A DNA stretch of 64,000 bases from Apophysomyces variabilis. Lineage: Eukaryota; Mucoromycota; Mucoromycetes; Mucorales; Mucoraceae. Both the position numbers and the translations under genes were made by a program. This document shows, piece by piece, positions 34,656 to 46,915 of this stretch. The stretch spans positions 297,386 through 361,385 of the forward strand of contig MZZL01000406.1 of the NCBI GenBank assembly GCA_002749535.1, written 5' to 3'. Position 1 is the stretch's first letter; each line of letters starts with the position of its first letter. The notes under the pieces were generated by a model, which did no database searches, was not told the DNA's origin, and saw only the letters and a program-made list of their open reading frames with translations.

Positions 34656-36757
34656 ATGTTGAACAATTATGGATCTCTTGATGGCCGAAAACTAGATAAA
34701 CAGCATCTTCAAATGACTCCTGTAATGGTTCCCTTTTTGTTTTTACAAATGGCCTTTGTTTTCTCATTCTTTCCTATTTTCTCTAACGACAGTGTCTTCA
34801 GTGTAAACAAACCAATACTCCTTGCGACTATGTTATACCAACGTGCACTAACTGTTCCGTACATCATATCACTTGTCAATACGAAACTATACCTATCAAT
34901 GTACGAGAAATAGATAGCCGTCTTCGGAAACTCGAGTCGGCTTTGACGGCTAAACAGCGAACACCCCAGCCGTCTTCGTTGTCCCCCGATCTATCAATAA
35001 CAAAAACAATACCCGATAGCGTTTCACCAAAAACAAATCATCACACCACACCACAATTTACCCTTGCACCAAATGGTATCAACATCCAAACCTCCATTAA
35101 AGAACCACATCATTTTGTTAAACTTTTGTTCAACGGCATTGATCCGACAAAAATCCAACAACGCGCTCAAGACATCTTTGGAAAGAAAGTACCACCTTTC
35201 CGGTTCAATCGTACAAATACATTGCCAAACATGGATTCCTTCTCCAATAACCCTCTCGAGAAATCATGGCTAGAGATGGTATTGATGAAACGTCATTTTC
35301 GATGTTTCGTGATATATCAGATGGTTGACCGCCAATGGCTTACTCAGTATCTCTTCAATGAACAAAATTCTTTGACTGAACAACAACAATTACTGGCACA
35401 CTCTATCCGAGCCTATATATATAGTCATGAGGATATGTTGCACGATGACACACCCTATCCACTGAAGAACCGGAAAGGCGAAATATGCTTTCAGCAAGCA
35501 CAGGAATTATTGGAGAGGTGTTACACAATTAGCGATCGAGATACCATCCGTGCATTACTGCATTTATATCAGTACCAAGTACAAAAAGGAGAAGTCAATA
35601 ACGCTTGTCAGCTTATTGACTTGGCTTTACGTATAGCACAGGATTTGAAACTTAATCAGCCGACGATCACTGGCGACCGAAGAGCGGAAGATGACCGGCG
35701 ACTTTGGTGGTCTGTCTACTGGAAACACCTTCATATGGCAGCTGAATATAATCGGCCGACAATGACGGAGGAAAGTAGTTGCCAACTTCCCTATCCGCGA
35801 AAATTAGAGGACGAGGGATCAGATGTTGGTTATTGCATCGATTTCAGCATTCATCATCTTAAGCTGATCCAAATTCATCTCCTGGTAGCTAAGAAGCTCA
35901 AGGCGAAAGCAACTGTAAACAGTCTGCTGGCCACAGTCCAAGATATAGAGCATCAGTTGGAAAATTGGACAAAAGAACTACCTGAGCATACAATGCCTGA
36001 GCATTGGGTTGAAGCAACCGATCCATTATGCATCGAATTGGCTATTATTCTACGTTGTCGATTGGAGAGCACCAAGATCTATATATTTGAATGTTTTAAG
36101 CCCTGGGAAGATCAGCCAGCATCGTTTATGGAACTTCTTGCCATCCGAAATTGTATGCGCGCCGCTACCAACATCACCGATATGATTGTCAGATATGGAA
36201 ACTGTCTACGTATGTGTATCTGTGCGGATATGCTGAGCATAATTCAACAATGCGTGTCCGTGCATATGGCAAATGCTAGATCAACCATACCAGAAATTGC
36301 GATGTCATCCAAACAAAAGCTGCAGGATATGGCTGGGGTTCTGAGCAACCACTCGTTTGCCTATGTGCATGAGGCCAGAACACTGGTTGCAAGTATCCAT
36401 CAATCCTTTTCGGCACCAGAGCAACCAGAACCAGAGACTACCCCTTTGCCTTCAATTGTGAACGATCCAACACCTTCTACTTCAGCCACACCGCCAACGT
36501 TGGATTTATCGCAGGAACAGCTGAAAAGTACAGGCTTGTTAAATAGCGCACCTCAGGACTTAGATCAAACAATACCATATGCAATGCAATCATTTGGATT
36601 CCCTCTTACGAAACATAAGCAACAACAACAACAACCATTCCATTCCAGCATTTTTCCATTACCTACATTTGACCTAACAGAAATACCAACAAGTCATTCT
36701 TCGGATACCATCAACGCAACGCCCTTTGCCCACCCAGCTTCACTGAATCGTCGTTGA
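34656..36757 (+). CDS. Zn2Cys6 fungal-specific transcription factor
   Basis: A fungal binuclear-zinc-cluster regulator. Exons 34656-34721 and 34793-36757 give 676 residues. The zinc cluster starts right at the splice junction: C-LQ-C-KQTNTP-C-DYVIPT-C-TN-C-SVHHIT-C, that is C-x2-C-x6-C-x6-C-x2-C-x6-C. It is followed by a short coiled-coil-like segment (IDSRLRKLESALTAK). The middle is the fungal_trans homology domain, with RALLHLYQYQVQKGEVNNAC, ALRIAQDLKLN and DDRRLWWSVYWKHLHMAAEY. The C-terminus is Pro/Ser/Gln-rich. Without the intron an in-frame TAA would cut the zinc cluster from any start, so the 71-bp intron (34722-34792) decides the model. Target pathway unknown. Confidence 0.9.
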
Positions 36758-38304
36758 AACTGTCGAACATTTCTCTATCACGAATCCGATCTTAAGGAGG
36801 CGATCTAGGCAACGTTTAACAAAACATACCATCGTGGACAGATCCCTACTTTGATACCGAATGGTGCATTTGACCCTCATCAATACACATAGTCCATCCG
36901 TGAGAAATGACCCTTTCGGCAGCAATAAGTGAATCAAACAGAAAGATAGAAAAGCAACCTCAGAATAACCTATGACACATACAGATCCTTTTCTTCCTCC
37001 TAATATATTGTATAATATCTAAAAAGAAATTAGGTGGCATCTTGCAAATGACACAATTCAGTTGAAAAGCTGAGCTTAACATTAACAAGCTGCATTAGTC
37101 AGTGGCGTTATGAAGAGCTAAGTGATCCGTCTCAGTCGTGTCTACAGACTTTGACAATGCCATCCCCCAATTCCTCGCCAAGCATAAGCAAGATGCGTAG
37201 ATTTCAAATGAAGAGTATGAAGAAGAAAAATAAACAGAAGCATTTCCTCAAATATTGGATATAACAGCTCAATCCACTTTGACTTTTAAATCATTTGGTG
37301 TCTTTCGGACTACATCCCTCTGGCTTAATCTTCCAAGCACCTAGATCTGCCAAACACATCAACTATAGTTCAGCTAGGATAAGGCATCTAGGCCCCGCAA
37401 AGAAGGAAGGAGAGCTTATCCTATGGACGCTTTCCTTACATGGGAAATAAAGCGCTTTGATCTTTTACTACGGCTAACGAAAGATTGCTTTGCGGCTTTT
37501 TATAATATAATTCAAACCGTTAAAGATTAAGTCGATAAGCCATTACTCCATTAAATCAAGTTCGTGCGTAATAGTTACCGGTGCTTGAAGGACGATGAAA
37601 GATGAGATTAAAAGTTGAAAACGCCAAATGAGCAGTAACACCATGGAACCTTTTGTATGTGGGATTGCTTTAACAAGCACGAATAAACATAGTGTATCGT
37701 ACATTGCTTTTGTTCATATCGAAGGTTTTGGGCATCTTGAAGACATAGTCATTCTTTGCGGACACTGTGATACGGGGTGCAATGATTTCATGCACATCAC
37801 CCGATATCTCCGACGGAGGATGATCTATTGGACTTAGACGATTGCTCGGAGTGAATGCTTAGCAATCAAGCCTTGGCCAATAACGACTCTAACGGAGTTC
37901 TCGAAATCCAGGGAGGGCATTTTGTATCTTTGTTGCACTGGCTGAATTTAGCATGATCACTTCATCCACCCTCCACTTGCTGCTTACTTTGTCGATTCGA
38001 GATACGATTGTCTTTGGTCAAAATCTTTGATAATAGCAGGTTGTACCAATTTAAATTCTCTGAATCACCACCTGTTCGCTTCGGTCGCTCATTGATTAAT
38101 CTTGGCCAGGGCAGACAGCTGGAAACAGCTGTGCTCTGGATCAAAGCAATTGATTTTGGAGCAGAAGCATTATGTTTTAGAAACTCCCCGCTCGGACAAA
38201 ATTTAACCGTTGTATTCATCTCTCGCACAGAAACATTGTGCAATGGCGCGGCACTTAAAGAGTACATAGGAATACACAGATCGATGCCAAATAAAGCAAC
38301 CATC
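36758..38304. other. Intergenic, weak coding traces
   Basis: A plus-strand open stretch at 38,008-38,304 (SLINLGQGRQLETAVLWIKA) is mildly protein-like and is cut by the MITE that starts at 38,305. It may be part of a gene destroyed by insertion; no start or partner exon was found. The rest shows nothing. Confidence 0.35.
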
Positions 38305-39077
38305 CAGTGTTTTTAAAAAGTGAAGTCGCAGGCTCTGAAAATCGATGTCGCCATTTGTTCAGCAATCTTACTTAGTCTCAGACAAGAAAAAAAATTGCGA
38401 ACATGGAGGAGGTCCACTACTGTGTGGTCTACTGTTTGGGTGATGGCTGAAAACATCACTGGGATTTTCATTAATGTTTTTTATTTCTGATTGGTAAGAA
38501 GTTTCCTTTAGTTTCGCTCTTTTGGTTTCGTTTTGGTTTCGCTCCGGTTTCGTTTTGGTTTCGCTCCGGTTTCGTTCGGGTTTCGCTCGGGTTTCGCTCG
38601 GGTTTCGTTCGGGTTTCGCTCCGGTTTCGTTCGGGTTTTGCTCCGGTTTCGCTTTGGGTTCCATCTAGCCATTCGACATTTCCCACAAAATAGTCGTTTT
38701 CAGTCTTTGTCAATTGCGATGTAACAATGTTCATTATGCTGCGGTCAGTAATGATTGCCTTCGACATCAGGTCGGATCCGGGACGCAAATAAAGTGGAAG
38801 GGCGGAGCTGGACATGGGAAACCCGAGCGAAACCCGAGCGAAACCAAAACGAAACCAAAAGAGCGAAACCAAAGAAAACTTCTTACCAATCAGAAATAAA
38901 AAACATTAATGAAAATCCCAGTGATGTTTTCAGCCATCACCCAAACAGTAGACCACACAGTAGTGGACCTCCTCCATGTTCGCAATTTTTTTTCTTGTCT
39001 GAGACTAAGTAAGATTGCTGAACAAATGGCGACATCGATTTTCAGAGCCTGCGACTTCACTTTTTTTAAAAACACTG
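38305..39077. mobile_element. Foldback MITE of Tc1/mariner type
   Basis: 773 bp with terminal inverted repeats of about 255 bp: 38,305-38,560 pairs with 38,822-39,077. Ends read CAGTGTTTTTAAAAAGTGAA and inverse. Inside, short repeats of about 11 bp (GGTTTCG with CTC or GTT between) extend the arms. There is no transposase gene, so it is non-autonomous. About three quarters of the first 36 bases match the ends of the dead mariner at 13,706-15,734 (shared AAAGT.AAGTCGC.GG), so a related transposase probably moved it. A TA duplication is not visible at the edges. Confidence 0.85.
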
Positions 39078-39204
39078 TCCTTTATAGTAATTCTACAACT
39101 ATATGGCCGCCAGCCAACCAGCTGTTTCTTTTGTCAGCTTTTGATATACAGCGGTTTCGGAAATCAATGCTGGATCTGCGAGGCGCACATTCGGGACGCA
39201 CCTA

Positions 39205-40067
39205 TTGCCTAATACTAAACCGGATCAAAGTGAACCCATGTTTCTTGAATCCAACGTCTGGACGTTCAAAAATATAGATATTAGAGCGAATGGTGATAAC
39301 TTCGATCCTTCAAGTTGTTCGACAATATCTGCAAGAAATATAGTATCGCTTATATTCAGTGACGGAAGACCAGACGTGGTTGGTCTCGGAAAAGTGAACC
39401 GGATCTTGAGAACGGTTGGCGTTCGTGCCAATACTCTGGATATACCCGAAGAAGCAAAACCTATTCTTAAGGAATCCCAGACACGCCCACTGACGGAAGA
39501 AGAAAAAGAGTGTCTGATCTCTATCTTCTATTTGAACCAGGAACAAATTGCTGGAACAAGTGAAGCTGGCTGGAAGACAACCTGCTGTTCAAGGTGGTGG
39601 TGTATTGACAGAAGAAACCGGTACTGGACCTTATCCAAAAGTCTATGACATGTTGGCGTTGGATCAAGCTACCCATAAGGCTGTTTTGGAAAAGTACGTT
39701 CGCTTACACGTCAACTCTGCTGATGATGGTACCGACATTGATGAAGTCATGATGATTGTGTCCGCTAGTCCGTTTCGCTGGGATTTCACATCGGAAGACG
39801 GTGTTGTTGCCTGCTTCCAGGTGGATAAAGTTGGTCTTGACGATCCAGCCGTACGGGTGAGTTATCATGGCAAGGGCATGCATACCGGTATTATGGATGC
39901 AAAGCAGGGAGTCATCATCGCTTTTGGTCATGGTGCAAAAGGATTCACGATGCGTTATGATGCCCCGGATACAACGTTATGCTGAGTTACTCGGCACTAA
40001 CTCTTGGATTGACTTTTTTGGCGATATGCCTCGAGTAATCGATCAGGGCAAAGTAGTATCTATTTAA
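39205..40067 (+). pseudogene. Unknown gene with two frameshifts
   Basis: Three protein-like blocks run in one direction but in three frames. Block one (39,205-39,550) has VNRILRTVGVRANTLDIPEE and ends FYLNQEQ. Block two (39,548-39,985) starts LLEQVKLAGRQPAVQGGG and has VRLHVNSADDGTDIDEVMMI. Block three (to 40,067) reads RYAELLGTNSWIDFFGDMPR and ends GKVVSI. The breaks near 39,550 and 39,965 are single-base shifts without intron signals, so this is a pseudogene or has sequencing errors. I do not recognise the family. It follows the MITE by 128 bp. Confidence 0.5.
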
Positions 40068-42134
40068 GTTAGTCGCGTAGCTCTCAATATAAAAATCAAT
40101 GCTGCACACAATGCACGTATCACAATAAAACATTGTGTTCTTCGTCTGCATGTTCCCTTTATGATATGAGATGCCACAGCACTCTGTTGTCAGTAAAGAG
40201 AAAAAATGAATCGTTCTTTAGCATCGGTATCCATGGCGGCAGTTTTCTCTTTGTATTGCATTGCGTTTTGCTCATTTTATACATGAAACTTCGGTTCTTC
40301 ATTTTCTCAATGTTATCGTGGATAAAATCATTACGTATGTCTAATATTCCATTCAACGGTTTTACCATATAAAAGGAACAAAAATTCGGAATTTCTGTTC
40401 CGTATATCTGCTAAAAAGAGTCGACCGTGATATCAATGCATGGGAATATTTCGCTCTTAGCAGTGCTACCGGTAACAGCGGGATAGAGAGACCGTGAGGT
40501 TCCGGATGCCATACGTTCTAAATCAAGGTTCCATCCATAGTCTTACGTTCATCGTCATATAATGTTCTAGCGAGTTTAGCCTTGTGAAGCGTAAATGTCA
40601 AATCCCGAAGAGTCAGTACAGTCTGCAATTCATCATCGTCCGCATCCTATCCTCTTGCAGCAGGTCTAAAGTTCCCTTTCTGCAATAGTGGCAAGAGAAC
40701 TTGGGAAAAAGTGTAAAAACAGATATGCTATAACATCGAAAAGAGTTGAAATGAGTAATAGGGATAATAGCTGTTGTGAAAAACAAGACCAACGGACGAT
40801 AGCTTGTTCGACGCATGAAACTCGGTCACGACATCCTGGGTCCTTGAAGTTCTAAGATGAATGGTATCAACAAACCGGCCACAAGGGAAACCATTGCTCT
40901 GCCTGTTGCGTATTTATCTCAGCAATAAAAACACAGAGTGGCCTTCCTATCGGTTAGAATTACAACTTTATCAAAAAGAAAGTTGCTTAGCCATTATAAA
41001 AAACACTTTTTGTGTTACCATAGGTTGTCTTGCACGCCTGGAATCAAGACAAGCTCGTTCGTGTATCGTGTGGCTGTGTTATGCTTTGGGTAAACCATTT
41101 ATTCGTTTGAAAAAGCAAGATGAGCAGGGTTTATTTTGATCGGTTTGACTAGATCGTTATTGCGTGCTGTTGTATACCCGTTGGCTTTAAAGTCTATGTT
41201 TTGGATAGGCGATTTTACCGTGTAGACCAATTTGTTTTTCATTGGGAGCCTGTTCATACAGGCTGACAACTCTATGATCCGGTTCAAGAAAGTGTAAAAT
41301 TGACCACTTTTATTATAAAAAAGCGGGAACGACAATAGATGCCAATGTTTATTGCTGTCCATCCGTCTCTAAAAATCTCACAAAGAAGGGTTTTTAAGCT
41401 AGGTATGTTTTTTTACGGTTTGTTGCCATTGGTTCCCGCAACCGATACTGATTCGTTGTATTTGTTGTTCGATTCCTTTGTTTGGATATCTTTATTCTAC
41501 GATAAATCTATCCGTGGTTATCCCTTTGCAACGTTGTCAAAACAAAACACTTGATATAGAAAACAAACTATGAATGCCTAGTAATTCCCCCCCCCCCTTT
41601 AATCAGTGCTTTAATTGAAAAAACGTTTTGGTTTCCTGCTTTTAGTGAGTTGCTCAGCCTTTAAATAGAGCCGAAAAACACAAGAAGCGATATAAGTATA
41701 AGAGGGGAAGAACTCTATACCGTTTCACTGTATGATAAATTTTTTGTTTATGCATATAAGCGAAAAGGGAAAAAGGGAGATCGCATTCATTCTGTAAAAG
41801 TGCAAAGCGAAAATAGACCGAGGTCTAGGGCGAACTGATTGAATTGTCAACCACAGCGCTAAGTCCGACCGTTACCACTTGGCAACCCAAAAAAAAAGGC
41901 GGTGAAGGGCATTTTACCTTTTTTTTCTTCTTCGTTTTGCCCTTTTATCTTTCTTAGCTACACAGACAAGAAAGGTTCAACCCCACTAACGAAGGGCATC
42001 TCTCTCTGTCTTTCTCTTTATTTACACACATATATATATACATCTTATATCTAGCTTGTGCACAAAGAAAAGCCCCGTTCCTATTATTTTATCTTTTTAT
42101 CCGCTAGGCCCTCGTCTCTCATTCACCCTTCATC
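40068..42134. other. Intergenic, upstream of Whi2-like gene
   Basis: No gene supported. 41,960-42,130 is strongly C/T-rich with a TATATATATA run near 42,031, a typical layout before a fungal start codon; it probably belongs to the Whi2-like promoter. Confidence 0.45.
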
Positions 42135-43149
42135 ATGGCCTCCGAATCTCCGATTGCCCAAGTGCCAGAACCAGAAATTAACTACGATCAGGATGAGCTG
42201 ATTTATCAACAACATGCCGCAGAAGACGATATGTTTGAAAGTGCCCCCGATGCCATTCCTCAAAAGTTGAAGTTGGATTTGCGAGGAACCCGTGTGGAGC
42301 TCGATCGTGAGACTTTGGTCAATCTTCCAGAGTCCTTAGTGATCGCTATGTTTCCAAACGGGATTATATTGGGTCGACAGGATGATGCATATATGGATGA
42401 CGAAGAGGATGATTATGAAAACCATTCGCGCGACTCGGTTGGTGGCGGGGTCGATGACCAAGTGAACTATGTCGACTTTGACCCAGCTTGTCTGGATTAT
42501 GTCCTACGATTCTATCGTTATGCTCAGGATGTCCACCAGAAAAGTATGGATAATGCGGATTACCAACAGCAAGCGCAGCTCATGGCCGCCTCCTCCCCTG
42601 TCTATTATCCACTATTGACCAAGCAACCGATCATTGTCTTGCGAGAAGAACTCGAGTATTACTGTTTACCCCGATCAAAACAAACCGTGTCCGACATTGT
42701 TTCCCTTAAATTAGCAGGCGGACATCATCTAAAGCAGGAAGACCAAATCTTTGATGCTCTTCAAAAGAACATTTCACGCGAAAACAGTGTGGCTGAACAA
42801 CATTTGATCGACATGCTTTGCAATGCCGGTTTCAAACGGGACGATCGGTGGAGTTACCGTGAACTCGAACCTATGCGGACCTGCATCGTTAGCATGGCAT
42901 TGGTTCTATTGAAGACATTTGGCCCAGATAATCATATGCAAACAGCGGAGAAATTAATGCTATTCTGGAGAAAACCTGCGGTAAAGTTGCCTCGGATGAA
43001 ATCTGTGTTTTTGCCGTACTTATCGTCTTGTTTACTTTGATGAACCTTAGAGGAAATGTTGGTGGGACGGAGATACAGTGGAGATTCAGGGACAGACGAT
43101 TCGATTGTGGGCACGGCGAACATGGACATTAGAGTTGGTATTGGTATAA
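42135..43149 (+). CDS. WHI2: Whi2-like stress-response protein (BTB/KCTD-like)
   Basis: Whi2 works with Psr phosphatases in the general stress response and in restraining TORC1 when amino acids are low; mutants lose normal cell-cycle arrest at saturation. Exons 42135-42980 and 43051-43149 give 314 residues. The BTB-like fold is seen in LKLDLRGTRVELDRETLVNL, PESLVIAMFPNGIIL, YVDFDPACLDYVLRFYR and IIVLREELEYYCLP. The C-terminal block after the intron, RKCWWDGDTVEIQGQTIRLW then ARRTWTLELVLV, is a hallmark of the fungal Whi2 family. If the intron were retained the protein would end about 20 residues later and lose that block. An acidic loop (YMDDEEDDYENHS) interrupts the BTB region, as in other members. 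Confidence 0.82.
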
Positions 43150-44559
43150 TGTGCGCTTTCTCGATCCCACATCTAGCCATTTTCTTTTCTTTTATGTTTT
43201 GTTTTTATTGTGTGTCTTTCTGTGTGTGCTTCTGTTCTTCTTTTGGATAGATTGACCTCTTCATCGCCGTTACTGTTCCTTTTTCACCTTTTCTTCAACC
43301 TTTCTTCTTCTTCTGTTCCAATTCCCCTTGTTCCTCTTTATATCCCTTACCGTTTCTTTAGTTCGCTTACTTTTTTACTTTTTTGTGTTCACTTGTATTC
43401 TACTTCCGACTTGCTTTACTTTGTGTTATTCCGAAATTTTTTGTTTCATTTTTTGGGATCAAATCCGGAATAGTCGATGCATAGGATTGTCGTTGTCAAC
43501 AGTCAGATGGATACTATCTTTGTCATTGGGAAATGTTTTCAAACAGAAAAGAAATGTACAATATCGTACCCTTTTTCTTTTTTGACTGGTTTTCGAACTA
43601 CTATACCAATGCAAAAAAATTCGTGGTCGTTTCGAAAAAGCTTATGCGGTCATTAAGTCAATGGTTGGCATATGACTAAGTGCATTTCTTAATCATACTG
43701 TGTACGATTCAACCAAACACTGTCACGTCGTAACCAGACAATCATACACGCACACACTGATCTTTTTTCTGAGGTAGTCGCTTGTGAGCACGATAACACG
43801 AGGCTACTTTATTTTATCTCATGGAAAAGATATGTCAATCTGAAAATCAGTCAAGTTTTGGTGATACGAATCTGTAAGGGTGAATTTGCGTCCTAAATCT
43901 GGTACATTAAGCCAGGCGTCCTTTCATGACATGCATCCCCTGTCATTTTTAATCATTTATTTCCTTCCCTGGGCTACCCTTACTTTATACATGCGTTTTC
44001 TAATCTTAGCCATTCATTGCTTTTACAACCGGTATACTGAATCCATCTATTAATTGCTTTGGATGGAAAACAGTTATATACCTAACAGGCAGCACAACCA
44101 CGATGTGAACAAGAGTGAACTATCCTCATCATAGTAAAAGATTACCACTCCTTGTAATATACCAATTAATCCGACATTTGTTAAACGTAATCATATATAG
44201 CGCGAAGTATTCGAACAATGGACACCGAATCAATAACGAAGCCCGAAATGAATTAAGCCATTTATCGCCATGCTTTTTGTTGACCGACGTGGTGATGGGG
44301 ATGAAACGCTTATAAGCAGAAAATTTAACTTTGGTTCCAAATTCCGTACCAATCAGTAGGTTGAGAAAATGTCCATAATCCTTCATTGAAGGTGGCAACC
44401 TTTTCCATGTGTAACAGCCAAATTAATGTAACACGTGCAAAGAGATGAGAGAAAAGAAAAAAACAGATGTATGTAGTTTAGTTGATGCTTTTTGTAATAC
44501 AAATGAAGGGAAAGAAACATGGGCAATTTTTTTTAGGAGTCTGGGGAGAGTTTTCTTTT
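43150..44559. other. Intergenic, convergent 3' region
   Basis: Between the stops of the Whi2-like and arrestin-like genes. The first 400 bp are very T-rich, likely the 3' end of the Whi2-like transcript. No other gene supported. Confidence 0.45.
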
Positions 44560-46915
44560 TCAATTAGTGAAGGAAACATCAAATGCCGTGCCGAGGGAAA
44601 GGCGTGGCAATCTGGGCGGTGGATTAGAAGGTTTTCTTTGGACTTTTACAGGGGAATTATTGGATGGGTATTTTTGAAGTGTACATGAGATATCGTTTTC
44701 TGCAATAGGTGGTAAAGGATCGATCTGATCGTCATCACTGTCTTCGGCATAATAAACCGTACGTCGTCGTTGTCGGTTATTTCTATGGGTAGTAGTAGCA
44801 GCTGTAGGCGTCGTAGGTAAAGGGGGTAAAGCTGCCTTGCTATAATGGTGTTTAATAGCGGCGTCATCGTGCTGTACAGAGGATATCGCATGTCGAAGAG
44901 CTACTTCGTCTGGGTCAATGATGGATGATTCCCGGGTAAGCTGCGCCGCGCGAGAGAGGAGTAAATCGTGAGTCGAAGGAGAGAACAAGTTGGAGGAAGG
45001 AACTGCTGAAAAATTGCTGATACTGGGTGAGGGGGCAAAGGATTCTTCGACAAGGGCAACTGGGACAGAGTCTTGTGATCGCAAAGGAATGGTTGCCGGA
45101 AGACCCGGAGCATTACTGAACACGGGCGATGGAGGTCTAGAATGAAGCGACTGGCTCTTATAGGAAGAGCCACCTGTGACGGATGAGCAGAGACTGGGAG
45201 CAGCATGACTAGAACCGGAAGAATCAGAATAGATCGAAACAATTTCGCTATCGCTGTCGGCCAAATGAAGCCAAGGATCAGGTAAAGACCCAGAAGTCGA
45301 TGACCATGGGTGTTCGGTGGTCAAGACCAGTGCATGTCCCTGTCGTGAACATGGGCCTTGATGCGTTGATAATGCCTGTATGGGTGAAATAATAGGGGAT
45401 GAAGGCCTATAGACCAATGCTGGCCTTGTCTTGTTCTTTTTCCCGTTGGCAAGGTCGATATCCAAAGGTCGCAGCTGAGGACGCCGTCGTACTTCTCGAC
45501 GTGGGGTTGGCGTTATGGACCTTGGAGGGGGACAATCTGCGCCAAGGAGCTTGTTAGAGTAGAGATCTTGGGCTGATGCGCAACGTTTTAACGGTCTGTC
45601 TTCACACGTCAGATGGAAACTGGACCGAGTCGCATCGAGAAGAGCGGCGTGTTGGTCGACCCACTCTGGTTTCGTATGGTCGTCTTCCTCATCGTCATGA
45701 TTCCAGTTGTCCTCGGCTTCATAATCGTCGTAGTACAGATAATCATCGGGGGGACATGGTCGTGGCTGTGGTTTATTCGTTTTGTCCACCCTGACAGAAA
45801 GGGGCTTTGTAAGTGGTTCAATCTCAAATGGGTATTTTGGACTGCTTCCATCTTTTAGGGTATTCTGTGGTCCCAGGGAAGAAACAACAGTAGGTAGTTT
45901 GGCACGAACGTCTTCAAACTTTTGCCCGAATTGGAAAATAATTTCGATTTGGTGATAGATCGATACAAGCGGTGATTCGATCTCTGTTGAGGCGTTCTGG
46001 TCCATGCGGTGATGGAGTACAAGGGGCTCTTGCCATGGTGATAAGCCTTCGACATGATGTATCATTGCTGGCGAGAGACGTCTTACATACTTTGCATATC
46101 TTATCTTTGAATTCCTATTATGTTTTACCACGTTCTCCAGATCGGCCTCGCTTTTACTGATGGATTGGGACCTAACACAATAAAAGTAAAAGACAGAAAA
46201 AGGAATAGATCAGTCACCATTGTTAATTGATTTTGTACACAGTTAAACTGCTCTTTCTGTTTTTATGTTACCTGTAAAGTTCAATTTGAAGAAGTTGAGT
46301 ACGGATAGATCTCACACGTCGTTTAGCGAAACAGAGATATTTGATGGCCATCGGGATCGTGCCCTGTTCGTAACAAATGATGCGTGGGGCCTCGATTTCA
46401 AAGTGGAATTTACCGGCCAATGTATTCTGATATGACTTGGTTTCAATCAGAGGAGCAAGTTCTTTGCATAACAGTTGATGCCGTCGGACAACGATCGGGT
46501 ACTCTGCTGTTATGGTCTTGTGGAGTCCAAAAGTTACCGAGATTTCGACTTTATATTGTACACTGGCTCGCTTCAATTCAAGGCTGCGAGGGTAAAGGTT
46601 GGGTATCTCTAGTTCCCACGGAAATCGGTGATTCCCAGCAGGAAGAGTGGTCGTTTTGTTGAATAACTGAACTTTAAGTTTCGGTAGCAAAGGGGTATGG
46701 ACGTTCATGTTATTGCCTAGGCAGACCCTACTGCAGCCTTTGAACTTCACGACGATGTGACGGATTTTCACCGGCTTTGTCAGGGATAAGCGGGCTTCGC
46801 CCTCGAGGAGACGACTACATAATGAAGTGGTGCATGCTGGTTTGGTCGAGCCCAGGAAGTCGACGTATCCGTTCAAGGGTTCTATTTCAACGGATTGAAA
46901 ACCGTCTTTTGACAT
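44560..46915 (-). CDS. Alpha-arrestin-like protein
   Basis: Alpha-arrestins link membrane transporters to ubiquitin ligases of the Rsp5 type for endocytosis. Exons 46915-46272 and 46171-44560 give 751 residues. The N-terminal arrestin fold shows LSLTKPVKIRHIVVKFKGC, LPAGNHRFPWELEIPNLYPR and SVQYKVEISVTF, where the family has the I..v.v.f.G, L..G.h.f.F.f.lP and a..Y.v motifs. The second half has EAPRIICYEQGTIPMAIKYL and QLLQIELYR. The C-terminal 350 residues are Ser/Pro-rich and acidic, probably disordered and phosphorylated. I see no PPxY motif, so direct Rsp5 binding is not supported; it could use an adaptor. The start is the first Met of the frame. Confidence 0.75.

Noticed and set aside
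38368..39012. Open frames with repeated ETRAKPERN-like text
   Set aside because: They are translations of the 11-bp repeats inside the MITE arms and occur on both strands; not genes.
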